From Ottelia alismoides (taxonomy: Eukaryota; Streptophyta; Magnoliopsida; Alismatales; Hydrocharitaceae), in the NCBI GenBank assembly GCA_037367405.1, contig JAZKJV010010537.1, positions 372,001 to 436,000 of the forward strand: 64,000 bases of DNA, given 5' to 3'. The position numbers and the translations under genes are program-made. Positions 33,431 to 44,460 of the stretch are shown piece by piece. How positions within the stretch are numbered: position 1 is the first letter of the stretch; each line of letters begins with the position of its first letter. Under the pieces are notes generated by a model, which saw only the letters and a program-made list of their open reading frames with translations, ran no database searches and had not been told where the DNA came from.

Positions 33431-34029
33431 CGCTAGTTTCTAGAAAACTCCAACCCAAGGAATTAACGTAAATGTCCAAGATCCTTGGTCACAAACTACT
33501 GACCTAGGAAGTCCTTGGCACCCTGAATGCTCTGCTTGTCATCCCCTATAACAATAATGTCATCAACATACCCAAAAGGACAATAGTACCTCTCTGAGTC
33601 TTTTGCACAAACAAGGAGTGATCGGCAGTCGATCGCATAAAGCCCTTGCTGCTCTATCAAGTCCGAGAGCTTCTGGAACCATGCTCATGGACTCTGCTTA
33701 AGGCCATAAATAGCCTTGTGTAGCCTGCAAACCTTCTGACACTCCCCCTCAGCAGCAAACCCAGCTGCTGCATGTAGACCTCTTCCAATAGATCACCATA
33801 GAGGAAGGCATTCTTCACATCAAGCTGGTACATAGGCCAATCTCATATCACAACGGAAAGAAGAATACGTTGAGTAGAATGCCTTGCCACTGGGGAGAAA
33901 GTATCATGATAGTCCACCCCATATGTCTAGGTGAACCCACGTGCCACAAGTCTCGCCTTATAGTGATATACACTGCCATCCACACGGTTTTTCACAGTAA
34001 ACACCCATTTACATCCCACAACGGACGTG
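33431..34029 (-). pseudogene. copia C reverse transcriptase core (frameshifted)
   Basis: There is no long frame, but the minus strand still shows the YVDD active site (GYVDDIIVIGDD) near 33575-33540 and patches of GLKQSP and NAFLYGD. Frame changes and stops occur every hundred bases or so. Confidence 0.75.
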
Positions 34030-34806
34030 TCAACTGGAGCAGAAACAAGACTCCGTACCACGTGACTGTAGCGCGACCATCTCCTCCTCCATAGCCAAGC
34101 GCCAACGACTATCCTTCAGTGCCTCCTTATAATTCCATGGAATTTCCACGGCAGATAGAGCCGCTGCAAATCTCTGAAAATCCCCTGTTAGACGATGAAA
34201 GGCGACCTGAGAAGCAAGAGGGTAGGAATCACAAGATCGCTTTTGCTTTTGAACTGCAATAGGAATATCCAGGTCAGAGGGAACGTCGTCCATCTGTGGG
34301 ATATTTTCCTGCAATGATTCCTGCATATATATATCTCCAGGCCCATCGTTAGAAGCTATGTTATCAAAACAAACCTGGGGCTCAGCAGATGATTGGCGAT
34401 GACCATGAACAGAAGCAGTCCGACAAGTGTAGAATTTAGGTAAAGATGGAACAAGTGGCGCAGTAGTAGGAGAGGATGGAGGAGGTGGTGGTACTGGTGG
34501 AGGTATTTGGGGAGGTGGTACAACAGGCACATGAGGAGGTGGTGAGTAGCTCGTAGGAGGAGGTGGCATGTAGACCTCATCATCTAAGTCCGATGAAGCC
34601 AACCTGTCACCTGTAGGAGAGAAGTACATCACATACTCAAAAAATGTGACATTAGCACTGATATAGTATTTTTTGCGAAAAGGGTCATAACACATGTATC
34701 CCATCTGAGTCCTGGAGTACCCAACAAACACATATTTGACAGCTCTAGGAGCGAGCTTGTCAAGACCAGGAATCAACTGGTGAACAAAAGCAACAGATCC
34801 GAACAC
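34030..34806 (-). pseudogene. copia C integrase end and RT start
   Basis: The minus strand encodes FGSVAFVHQLIPGLDKL, VFVGYSRTQMGY, a Pro-rich linker, then the first RT residues (KEALKDSRWRLAMEEEM), ending in a premature stop. This is the C-terminal third of integrase and the spacer before RT. Confidence 0.83.
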
Positions 34807-34833
34807 ACGAGGAATGAGTGAGAATAACTCCTT

Positions 34834-35901
34834 CTAAGGGAATGCTATGGAGAAAGGATTTTTCTCACCCAAGACAGACGATGGCATAGGATTCACCAAA
34901 TAACATGTTGTGAGAACTGCATCACCCCAAAATGAATGTGGTGCACGACCCTGAATGAGAAGAGTCCGAGTAACATCAAGAAGATGATGATGCTTTCTCT
35001 CATCAACACTATTTTGCTGAGAGGTGTAAGGACAAGATGTTTGATGAATAATCCCTCGAGATGAAAGAAAATGGGATAGAGCACGAGTACAGAATTCCAA
35101 AGCATTATCAGTTCGCAAAAACTTCACAGAGATAGAGAAAACATTATGTACTTCAGCAATAAAAGTTTTGATCACATCCCCTGCTTTCGATTTATTTTTC
35201 AAGAGAAACACCCATGACAATCGTGAAAAATCATCCACATCCACAAGATAAAATATGTGTCCCTGGTGATCGGGAACACGACTTGGACCCCAAATGTCAA
35301 CATGAAATAACTCGAAAAGGGAGCTACTGCTCCGACTCTGACGACTAGGAAAGGCAGACCGATGATGCTTTCCCAACTGACAAGCCTCGCACTGAAAGGA
35401 AGAACTAGGTGAGATCTGCGGCAACATATGACACATCTTATGAAGAGGGAGATGACCAAATCGAAAGTGCCAAGTGAACAGAGAGATTGATCCACACGAA
35501 TGAGAAGATATGCCTGCATAGGGAGTTCGAACCAGGCGATAAAGACCACCCTGCTCACGGCCACACCCAATCACTTTGCCCGTAAGAATGTCCTGAAAAA
35601 CAAGAAACGATGGGTCAAAAATAGCTCGGCAGTGCAAATCCTTTGTAATCTGACTAATATAAAGCAAATTCGTAGAGAAATCTGGAGCTTGTAGCACATT
35701 CTGCAAACGCATCGAAGGCGTCAAAGTGATCTCCCCATGTCCTATGATTGGGGAATGAGTCCCATCAGCTATCACGACAGTTCTCCCTGGTGGAACCTGT
35801 TTATATGACGTAAGCTGATGTCTGTCTCCACATAGATGATGTGTCGCACCGGAGTCCATATCCACTTTGTAATGTCTGATCATGACAGGACGTAAAAGCA
35901 T
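34834..35901 (-). pseudogene. copia C protease and integrase core
   Basis: A 355-codon frame starts at the protease active site (MDSGATHHLCGD) and continues through the GAG-pre-integrase zinc region (WHFRFGHLP, then CEACQLGKHH). The integrase core acidic residues are in HVDIWGPS, RTDNALEF and the following VDERKHHH. The usual NGVAERK motif reads NSVDERK. It is closed by a stop at 34834, and frames to either side are offset. Confidence 0.86.
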
Positions 35902-36948
35902 AAGTACCTGAGGTGCTAACTGTAGCAGAGGTACTGGCAGAAGCTGAGGTTGTCACATCTGAATGATCTCCTGAAGATGGTGAAGTGGAAGGAGGTATAA
36001 TATCCCTCAGTCTGGCCACGAGGTAATCAAACCTCTGATCTAAAGTAGAAGAAGCAAGCGACTCAATCTGCTCTGCAATGCGGGCTGATGCCGGGAAACC
36101 ATGCTTGTAATAGCATGTCTCCTCGGTATGACCTGGGCGATGACAGAAAGTGCAGGGCTGACGAGTGTGACCTCCTCTACCACGAGGTCCGCGCCCACGG
36201 AAGGTAGAATGGCCTCCTCTTCCTCGAGAAGCCGCCATGGCCGAGGAAGTCTGACTAGAGGTTGTTGATGGAATAATAATCCTGTTGAGCTTGCGGAACG
36301 CTTCCTCTATGGGGGGAATAGTGGCATCCGCTAGAATCTAGGAGCGAGTAGCATCATATTCAGGGTCAAGGGTTGCTAGGAATACCCCAACCATGGTAGC
36401 ATTCCTATATGTCTTCTGCTGCTCTGGAGTCGTCGTTAGAGGCATGAATCTGTGGAGCTTCTCAAACATCCCATGCAACAATGTATACAGTGAATGCAGA
36501 GGACGTCTGTTCTGCTTGATAGTGAATATGTCATGCTGGAGTTGGAGAATCTCCGTCTCGTTCCTCGCTTGAGAATATGTTGCTGTGAGGATATCCCACA
36601 TCGCCTTAGCAGTAGGCTGATGTAACACATCATTGGCTATATCAATCGTCAATGTACCAGAGAGCCAAACTTTGGCATAACCGTCCTCCTCCATGAGGCA
36701 TTTACCCTAGTCTTCTCTGTCGGCTCCTCGGTAAGAACATGTTTCTTACCATTTGACTTCATCAGGCTCATGAACTGCATAGCCCAGAGCTCATAATTTG
36801 TCTCGTCCATTTTGACAATAGGCGTTGGACCTCTGAATGCGCCTGCGGCGGGTACATCGACTTTGTTCTCAGACATATTGCCGGATGTAGAAGACTGGGG
36901 AAAATCAATGTCTACACAAACATACGTGGATTTGGTAGACTTATGCAC
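35801..36948 (-). pseudogene. copia C gag with intact zinc knuckle (broken)
   Basis: Gag lies in three minus-strand frames: 36948-36649 (MSENKVDVPAAGAFRGP, TNYELWAMQFM), 36694-36338 (KVWLSGTL, AMWDILTATYSQ, NATMVG) and 36238-35801. The last has an Arg/Gly-rich stretch and a complete knuckle CTFCHRPGHTEETC. A frameshift near 36690 and a stop near 36336 separate them. Confidence 0.85.
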
Positions 36949-37323
36949 CCTAATCCATCAAACAAACCGAGGAACCGATGCTGGCGAAAAAAGAACAGCT
37001 AAACAACAAGCCGCGCGCGGATGCGCTGCACGCGAGGACGAAGAACTGCAAACGCGGGACTGCTGGTCACGCGGGACACCTTGCAGTCAAGGGCAGTGCG
37101 GCACGCAGGGCTGCGCGGGGCAGCACACACGGCTTTGAGGGGCGGTGCGCAGGACTACGCAGGGCGGCGCAATGTGGCGCATAGGGATGTGCAGAGCCGC
37201 GCGTGGCTGCACAGGGCTGCGTTGGTGCGGCTACGTGCAGAGGTGGGCGGCGGGCGGAGGTGGGGATGTGGGGGTGGGGCTAGGGTTAGGGTTTCGGTAT
37301 GAGAACTCCGGTCTAGGACCACC
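36949..37323 (-). other. GC-rich 5' leader of copia C
   Basis: This lies between the primer site and gag and is rich in GCGCG, GGGCTGC and GCGGCGC units. AACCCTAACCCTAG (rc of about 37268-37281) lies near the primer site, as in element D. Small frames here are chance. Confidence 0.6.
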
Positions 37324-37335
37324 GCTCTGATACCA
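37324..37335 (-). promoter_or_regulatory. primer-binding site of copia C
   Basis: On the minus strand TGGTATCAGAGC directly abuts the 5' LTR. It is the exact initiator-Met primer match. Confidence 0.92.
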
Positions 37336-37480
37336 TCTTGGAAAAAATAAGAGATATGTTTATTCCTGAAACACTAGTCTCTCTTATATAGTGGAGAGAT
37401 CTATGGGTAAATTACATAAGATAGAAATAAAGAAATAAAATAATCGGAAAGATGCATAGAAATATAGAAATATCTCAACA
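37336..37480 (-). repeat. 5' LTR of copia C
   Basis: It pairs with 32509-32651. The inner edge reads TCTTGG instead of TGTTGG on the plus strand. The TATA hairpin (37372-37407) has stem arms CTCTC/GAGAG. Confidence 0.9.
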
Positions 37481-37559
37481 GAATTTAGGTCGGAAATTAT
37501 GTTTTTAGTGAAATTGTGTTTTAGTGAAATATGATACCTCAGGATTTTTCATATCCCTC

Positions 37560-38935
37560 TCCTCTTCTAGTCCGTTACGATCTCTAACGCTGTAATCACC
37601 TCTTTCAATAGGCAACATGTAATGCAAGCTGTCTGAGCAGGCATGATGATCGACTCTAGAACTCTCAAGCTTGTAAAAATCGACCGACTAGGCCAACTAG
37701 TCGGTCCGACTAGTCGAGTCGGGGGGGTAGCCGACTCGACTAGGCCTAGTCGGCTATTAGTCGGTCAGCCCGACTAGTCGGCCTACTTGGCCGACTAATC
37801 GGCCGACTTTTACAACAAGTTTTTATATTTTTTTTGTTTTTTGCTTTTTTTTAAAGCAAACTTATTCTAATATGCTTAATGTTATATTTAAAGTTAATTA
37901 CTTCTTTTGTTTCATTATGTAAGTATAGAAAATATACAAATCTATGTTAATACATACGCAAACTTAATCTAATTTGCAATAATGTTATATATAAAGTCAA
38001 TTATTTCTTTTATTTCATTATGAAAGTATAGAAAATGTACAAATCTATGTATAAAAATGATTTATATATTTAAAATAATTAAAAAATTCAAAATCGACTA
38101 ATGGTCGACTAAATCCTATTAGTCGCCCGACTACCGATTAATCCTTAGTCAATGACCCCGCCGACCAGTACCGACTACCGCTTTCTGCAACCTTGAGAAC
38201 TCTCAAACAGTTCGCCAGGACCTTCACCACAATAAGATAAACAACGTTTGGCAACGCGGTGGGCCTAAAATCCCCTACCCATTCTGTCACTTCCTTCAAA
38301 AGGAGGAAGATCAAAGATCTATTCAACTTATCCATGTCACAATTAGTAAGCCTAAACTTCCTAATCAATGCCATGACATCTTTCTCAACCACGTCCCAAA
38401 ATTCTCAGTAAAAAAGACGAGAATCCCATATGAACCCGGACATGCATATGCATTAAGGTCCATACCGCCTTACACACCTCCATGCAAAGCCGAGCATCTG
38501 AGCTTCTGCAACAAGCCTTGCATACCCCTCCCCAACCATCTTGCCCCTGATGAAGGAACCCTTATACTGGTCTCTCGAATCTATGTCATCATCAGCTCTC
38601 CCACCTCAACATCACAATGGATACAACGATGTCGTGGATGTAGTTCCTCCTCCATCTTCCACTGGCCACAGCATGAAAATATTTTGTATTCACATCTTCT
38701 TTCAGTCACCTTTGCCTAGATCTCTGCCTCCACTCCAATTTCCTCTTCTTGTCCTCGTCCATTGCAGTCTTCTGATGCTCAGTTTTAGCCTGTCACTCCG
38801 TCACATTGAGCTCCCGTTTGTCTTCAACCCCATCCAGGCACACAATTTCTGCCTCAACCTTGGTACGCCGCTCTTCTTGCCTCCGACGTGTTTCTGTCTT
38901 GTTTTTCTTCAACACCATTCTCAGTCAAGTGATTT
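37560..38935 (-). mobile_element. L1-type LINE fragment (before and start of RT)
   Basis: In patches the minus strand reads the segment between endonuclease and RT (KRKLEWRQRSRQ, NTKYFHAVASGRWRRNYI), then the RT start (FGTWLRK, LNRSLIFLLLKE, DFRPTALPN, VLANCLRVL). Across the hAT-like insertion it continues with ESIIMPAQTA. It is truncated at both ends with many frame changes. Confidence 0.82.
37666..38195. mobile_element. hAT-like element with CGACTAGTCG motifs (530 bp)
   Basis: It is flanked by an exact 8-bp duplication AGAACTCT (37658-37665 and 38196-38203). The ends are CAAGCTTGTAAAAATCG and the complement of CTTTCTGCAACCTTG. CGACTAGTCG palindromes crowd the first 150 bases, and GTCGACTA/CGACTACCG motifs the last 100. 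Removing it and one duplication rejoins the L1 reading frame. The left 160 bases are themselves an inverted repeat ending ACAACAAG. Confidence 0.9.
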
Positions 38936-39142
38936 TATGGCGATCTGAGGATTGCATGTGTATTTATACAATGGGCTGTGCTTTCTATTACTTTCATATA
39001 CGAGGATCTCCTCTCCAATGTTTGCACTGCTCATTTTATTGGGTAAATCGACCATCTAAATTGGATCTGAAGCTGAAGTTTGCTAAGGAGACAAGGTTTA
39101 AATTGTAAGGAAATTGATTCTTGAGCTTTGGTTTGCGAATCA

Positions 39143-40270
39143 CTACAGTTTTATCCACGAAATTTTTCTCTTCTCCCTTCTACATTGCCGTAAAAAGTGT
39201 ATGAGTTCATCGCAAGAAAGGATTATTACCATGACACTTACTAGGATCAGTAGTAACACTAATAGAAGTAGTATGATCATCTGAAGGAATGCTAGGGTCA
39301 CTGGCATCAGTAGAAGTGTTGCAGTCCCTACAATTACTAGAAGAAATAGGATTATCACCATATATGCTAGGATTGTTACCATCATCAGTATCCCTGCAAG
39401 TGTTAGTATCACCACTACCTTCAACTCAACCACTACAAGTGTTAGATACGTCATCATAAGTGATAGAACCACCACCATCTGCAGTAAATAACTTCTCTAT
39501 CTGCAATGGTGTCACCGTTATATGACTTACCCTTAAAAGTTTGACATATTGGGCAAGTTTCATTTTTGTCTCCCATTTTTAGGTTGATATATTTCTACAG
39601 TTTCTGTGCAGAGGAATATCTTTGGAAGATGCCTTTTTGACAACTTCAACATTGTGATCCAGGAGGTAATGCATATATAAAGCACATACGTTAATGAAAA
39701 TGGCTGTCAGTTAGAAAATAACATAGATAAATGTGTTTTGCCATCAAGAATATGTAAGGGCATTCCGTTATTAAGAAAAGTTTCGGTGGGATCTGTGTCC
39801 TGCCTAATACCTGTTAGGAATATTAATTTGTAGAACAAGAGAACAAACAACATAAATTAGATGATTTTTCTGTCCAGCTACACTATTTTGCTAAGAAGTA
39901 TTGTTGTACGATATTTCACGAATGATGTTCTTGAAACTTAACTATTTAATTTCTAGTGAAATTGTTCTTTACTTATTACAATCTTTCTCATTGGTGTATG
40001 CAACTAATTTTCTGCAATATTCCAAAAAAAATTGTAGTTCTTGGGATCTCATCCTCACTCGGCAAATAAAGGCTTTTACACTTCAACTGCCCATCAATAA
40101 TTGTCTGGCCATCACTACATGTCATTAAGTATGTAATTCCATCCACAATATTAGTTTTTTCACAGCCCCACACATCATAAGAGAAAATAAAAATTAGATC
40201 TACTCCAAAAACTCTTACCATGATGATGTTTTGTCAACTGCTTGTTTCACCGCAATAATTGCAGTTCTGC
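39143..40270 (-). pseudogene. old copia integrase relic
   Basis: Read on the minus strand in several frames: the pre-integrase tail (KHHHGKSF near 40215), DVWGCEKTNIVDGI with the first catalytic Asp (about 40165), a decayed second block, a GVAERK equivalent now AGQKNHLIYV (about 39880), then GMPLHILDGKTHLSMLF (about 39740). A Ser/Thr/Asp-rich linker follows (39400-39200). The family differs from B, C and D. The long hydrophobic frame at 39143-39478 is a shifted reading of the linker. Confidence 0.68.
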
Positions 40271-40799
40271 CTAAGAGAATACACTGGATCAATCCTATTT
40301 AGTGAAAAAAAAAAGATGACCTAGATGGTTTTGTTAGTAAATAATTAGAATTCTATTATCATGTTCATGTGCATGAAGTATTAATTGAAGTATCGAAACA
40401 ACTTTTCTAGTTAACTCAAACATGTCATCACATTCCAAGCCCATTCCATCCTATTCTGTTATCAAATCTTGAAAACACAGTGATCAACACTACAAGTCTG
40501 ATTTTGCTTTCTTTTTGTATTTTACTGGCATATATCAAAGTTTGAAAGCATATCGAGAATATGAAGAGCAGATAAAATGGTACTTGGTCAACATCATGCC
40601 ATTCACTTTAACTGTAACATGTGAAGCGTGTGTATTTGACAGCCTTAATGTAATGTATATCATTAGCCCTTGACATGTGCTATGTACAACACACCACAGA
40701 AAAATTCCCAAGACAAACTGAAACCGCTATAAAAGAAAACTGAACTAGACAACCTTTATCTCTTCACTTTTGAGAGGATATATTGAGGTGTCCGAATAT
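40271..40799. other. no gene recognised
   Basis: AT-rich filler between the integrase relic and an LTR fragment. Confidence 0.5.
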
Positions 40800-41060
40800 G
40801 GTGCAAGTATAATGTCTAATTTGTATGAAGTTTATTAAATGAAAGAGGTTCCTACTTGTAAAATTCAAAACATAGTCCCACATATAATACTAAGTTTATG
40901 AGTGGAGGATTACTACTTGAAAACTTGGTTAAGCATTATGAGCAATTGTCAATGGGTCCAATGTGGTCGGAACCTAACAAGTTGTCCAGGTCAATTTTCC
41001 TTGATAAAGGTTCAGGTCTAGATTTACCATGTTACCCGAAACAATTCGGTTCAAACTTTT
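40800..41060 (+). repeat. LTR fragment shared with 56112-56290
   Basis: CATAGTCCCACAT, GGATTACTACTTGA.AACTT, AAGCATT.TG, TTGTCAATG and TTTTCCT.GATAA occur in the same order as at 56112-56290. It continues further with TTACCATGTTACCCGAAACA. It is the start of an LTR family whose full copy is not in the window. Confidence 0.65.
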
Positions 41061-41237
41061 GTCGGAAACATGCTACCAAGAAGCCTTTAACCACCCAAAA
41101 ATGTCTGTAGGGATGCCCTCAACATGCACTATGTATACAGTGGGATCTGCAATCAACTCTAGATCAACTTGTCTTATACCATGTAGAAAACAATTATGCA
41201 ACCTATTCAAACACAGCTTGACACTGTATATTCACTA

Positions 41238-41382
41238 TGTTGGGAAAAACGAATGACTTGTTTATTCCATAAGCCCTAGGCTCTCTTATACAAGAGAGTA
41301 GCCTATGGGTAAATTACATAAAGCATACAACTAAAAATAAAAATAACGAAGAGGTACAGACACTACTCTATATGCGTCAACA
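41238..41382 (-). repeat. 3' LTR of copia D
   Basis: TGTTGACGC...CCCAACA on the minus strand. Two of its three differences from the 5' LTR fall in the TATA loop (TATACAAG on the plus strand against TATATAGG), and they lengthen the stem (CTCTCTT/AAGAGAG). Confidence 0.95.
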
Positions 41383-41394
41383 CTCCCCCTCAAG
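41383..41394 (-). promoter_or_regulatory. polypurine tract of copia D
   Basis: CTTGAGGGGGAG on the minus strand, directly next to the 3' LTR. Identical to the tract of element A. Confidence 0.88.
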
Positions 41395-43985
41395 ATGGAG
41401 CATAGATATCAATCATGCTCAGCTTGGACGCGCACTTCTGGAATGGCCCTCGAAGTAATGCCTTGGTGAATATATCAGCAGTCTGATTCTCTGAGGTGAC
41501 ATGAGATGTAGCAATGAACCCCTTCTGAATCATGTCACGTATGTAGTGACAGTCAACCTCGATATGCTTGGTTCTCTCATGGAATGCTGGGTTGTTTGCA
41601 ATGAACAAAGCTGCCTGATTATCACATTCCAACTTCATAGGAAGTGGTATATCAAGACATAGATATGTAAGTAGAGCTTTCACCCACATCATTTCTGTGC
41701 TAGCCTGGGCCATAGCCATGTATTCAGATTCAGCACTGGATCTAGCTACCACTGTCTGTTTCTTGCTCCTCCACGAGACTAGAGCATCTCCAACATAGAC
41801 TGCAAATCCTGAGGTGGACTTCCTGTCCTTGGGGCATCCTGCATAGTCTGCATCAGCACACGTTGTGATAAAGATCTCCTTTCCCTTCTTAAATAGCAAG
41901 CCTGCACCTGGAGATGATTTTAGATACCTCAGAATCATGTGTATTGCATCCATAAGGACCTGACGTGGTTGCTCCATGAACTGGCTCACGCGACTCACTG
42001 CAAATAATATATCAGGTCTAGTGATCGTGACATACAATAGTTTGCCTACCAGTTCTCTGTACCTTCTCCTGTCCACCTCCTCTGTGTCATCATCATAGAG
42101 CTTCATGCTGGGATCCATTGGTGTCATTGCAGGCCGACACCCAAGCATACCTGTTTCATTCAATAGATCTGTAACATATTTCCTCTGCCACATTACTAAT
42201 CCATATGGATTTCTAGCAAACTCCAGCCCCAGAAAATATCTAAGGACTCCCAAGTCCTTGGTGACAAATTCGGTTCCCAGTCTTTCTTTTGCCTGCTTTA
42301 TGCCCTGCTCATCATCTCCTGTAATCAAGATGTCATCAACATAAACCATGATTACAATGGTACCTCTAGCAATCTTCTGTACAAACAAGGAATGATCAGC
42401 ATTGGAGCGTTTGTATCCTTGTTTCTCGAAGAGATCTGAGAGCTTCTGAAACCATGCTCTGGGGCTCTGCTTAAGGCCATATATAGCCTTATGTAACCTG
42501 CATACCTTGGAACACTCCCCCTCAACAGCAAAACCAGGTGGCTGTTGCATATAAGCTTCTTCCTGCAAATCTCCATATAGGAATGCATTCTTCACGTCCA
42601 ACTGATGAAGCGGCCAATCTCGAGCAACTGCAACTGACAACAAGATCCGTAGAGTGGAATGACGTGCCACAGGCGAGAATGTGTCAAGGTAATCTACCTC
42701 GTATGTCTGTGTAAAGCCACGTGCAACCAGACACACCTTGTACCTGTCAATAGAGCCATCTGCATTGTGCTTCACTGTAAACACCCACTTGCAGCTCACT
42801 GGGTTCACATCTGGAGGTATAGGAACCAAACTCCAAGTTCCTCTGGACTGAAGTGCCGTCATTTCTTTTTCCATTGCTAGTCGCCATCTACTATCTTGCA
42901 GAGCATCATGATGATTCCGTGGAATATCTATAGATGAAAGTGCCACAACAAATGACCTGAAATCTCCAGATAGCCTCTCAAAAGACACGGATGCTGATAA
43001 TAGATATTTAGCACAGCTCCTCTTCGACTTGTGTAGAGCAATAGGAACATCCAAATCAGTTGTAATCTCATCTGGCTCCTGCACCATATCCTGCTCAGAA
43101 ATGTCGTCAGATCCATCAACAGTAATATTTTCATTACATACCATAGGCGAGCTAGTGGACGAGTCATGACCATGAGCGGGAGGAGGCCTGCGGGTATAAT
43201 GGAACGGTAGCGGTGAGATAGGTGGTGGTGGTGGTGGTGGTGATGGCATATGAGGTGGTGGTGGTGGTGACGGCAACTGAGGTGGTGGTGTCATGTATAT
43301 GGCATCAGGAGGTATAGGTGGTAGCTGCTTGTCTCCTGTGGCTGAAAAATACATAACAGATTCAAAAAATGTAACATCTGCACTGATCATATACCGTCGA
43401 CGCAGAGGATCAAAGCACTTGTACCCCTTTTGAGTTCTGGAATACCCAACAAAGACACACTTGACAGCCCTAGGAGAGAGCTCGTCAGTACCAGGCGACA
43501 ACTGATGGACAAATGCAACCGACCCAAACACACGAGGAGTAAGAGTGAACAGATCCTTGCCAGGATGAATGAGTGAAAACGGAATCTGTTCATTCAAGAC
43601 AGACGAAGGTATACGGTTGATTAGATAACATGCAGTGAGAACTGCATCACCCCAGTAGGAGTAGGGAACATGACTCTGTATAAGGAGTGATCTTGTGACA
43701 TCAAGAAGGTGACGGTGTTTTCTTTCAGCAATCCCATTCTGTTGAGACGTATGAGCACAAGATGTTTGGTGAATAATCCCTTTTGAGGAGTAGTAATTGA
43801 CAAGAATATTGGTGCACAACTCTAAAGCATTATCACTTCTCACAAGCTTCACAGATGTGGAGAAAACATTTTGTATTTCATTCAGAAAATGGATAATGAT
43901 ATTTCCTGCTTCAGATTTATTTTTCATCAGATTCACCCATGACACTCTAGAGAAATCATCCACAAATACTATATAAAATCTGTCC
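41390..43985 (-). CDS. copia D integrase core, RT and RNase H (long open frame)
   Basis: About 860 codons are open on the minus strand, starting in the integrase core after a frameshift near 43980. Visible are integrase Asp (VRSDNALEL) and Glu (NGIAERKHRHLL), FGSVAFVHQL and GYSRTQKGY, a Pro-rich spacer, RT (SRWRLAMEKEM, SCKWVFTVKHN, DVKNAFLYGDL) with an intact YVDDILITGDD site, and RNase H (DADYAGCPKDRKSTSGF, SSAESEY, CDNQAALFI). It ends with a stop overlapping the polypurine tract. All catalytic residues looked for are kept. There is no start codon of its own; it was part of a gag-pol polyprotein. Confidence 0.92.
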
Positions 43986-44460
43986 CTGATGATTGGGTAC
44001 ACGACTCGGACCCCAGACATCAATATGAAATAACTCAAACTTGGAGGTACTACTCCGACCTGGACGACTGGGAAAGGATGACCTGTGATGTTTTCCCAAC
44101 TGACACGCCTCACACTGAATAGGTGTGTGAGGGAGACCATAGGGTAAAACTTGACGCAACTTCCGAAGCGGTAAATGACCAAAACGCAGATGCCATAATA
44201 AAGTTGATACTTGTCCAGAAGGAGAGGATGAGGATCCAGCAAAGGGGGTCTGATTCAGGTGGTAGAGGCCTCCTTGCTCATAGCCACGACCAATCATGTT
44301 GCCCGTGTGGATGTCCTGAAAAATCAAAGAAGATGGATCAAAAATTGCCCGACAATGTAGATCCTTCGTAATCTGACTAATTGACAACAAATTCATTGAA
44401 AAATCAGGTGCATGTAGCACATTCTTGAGCTGCATAAAAGATGTCAATCTAATCTCCCCT
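43956..44460 (-). pseudogene. copia D protease end and pre-integrase zinc domain (frame-shifted segment)
   Basis: This minus-strand segment lies in a different frame from both gag and the long pol frame. It carries LKNVLHAPDFSMNLLS, the zinc residues of WHLRFGHLPL and CEACQLGKHH, and the first integrase Asp (FHIDVWGPS). A one-base loss in a G run (plus-strand CCCC at 44456-44459) shifts gag into it. A second small indel near 43975-43985 shifts it out. Confidence 0.85.

Larger units (their letters stand above)
32509..37480 (-). mobile_element. Ty1/copia element C, full length but degenerate
   Basis: It is flanked by an exact 5-bp duplication GAATT (32504-32508 and 37481-37485). It has both LTRs (143 and 145 bp, about 88% identical by eye), an intact primer site, gag, protease, integrase, RT, RNase H and a polypurine tract, all on the minus strand. 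Same family as D but older and with many breaks. Confidence 0.9.

Noticed and set aside
39143..39478. Hydrophobic 111-codon frame resembling a membrane protein
   Set aside because: Another minus-strand frame gives the Ser/Thr/Asp-rich linker expected after a copia integrase; the Leu/Val-rich reading is its shifted shadow.
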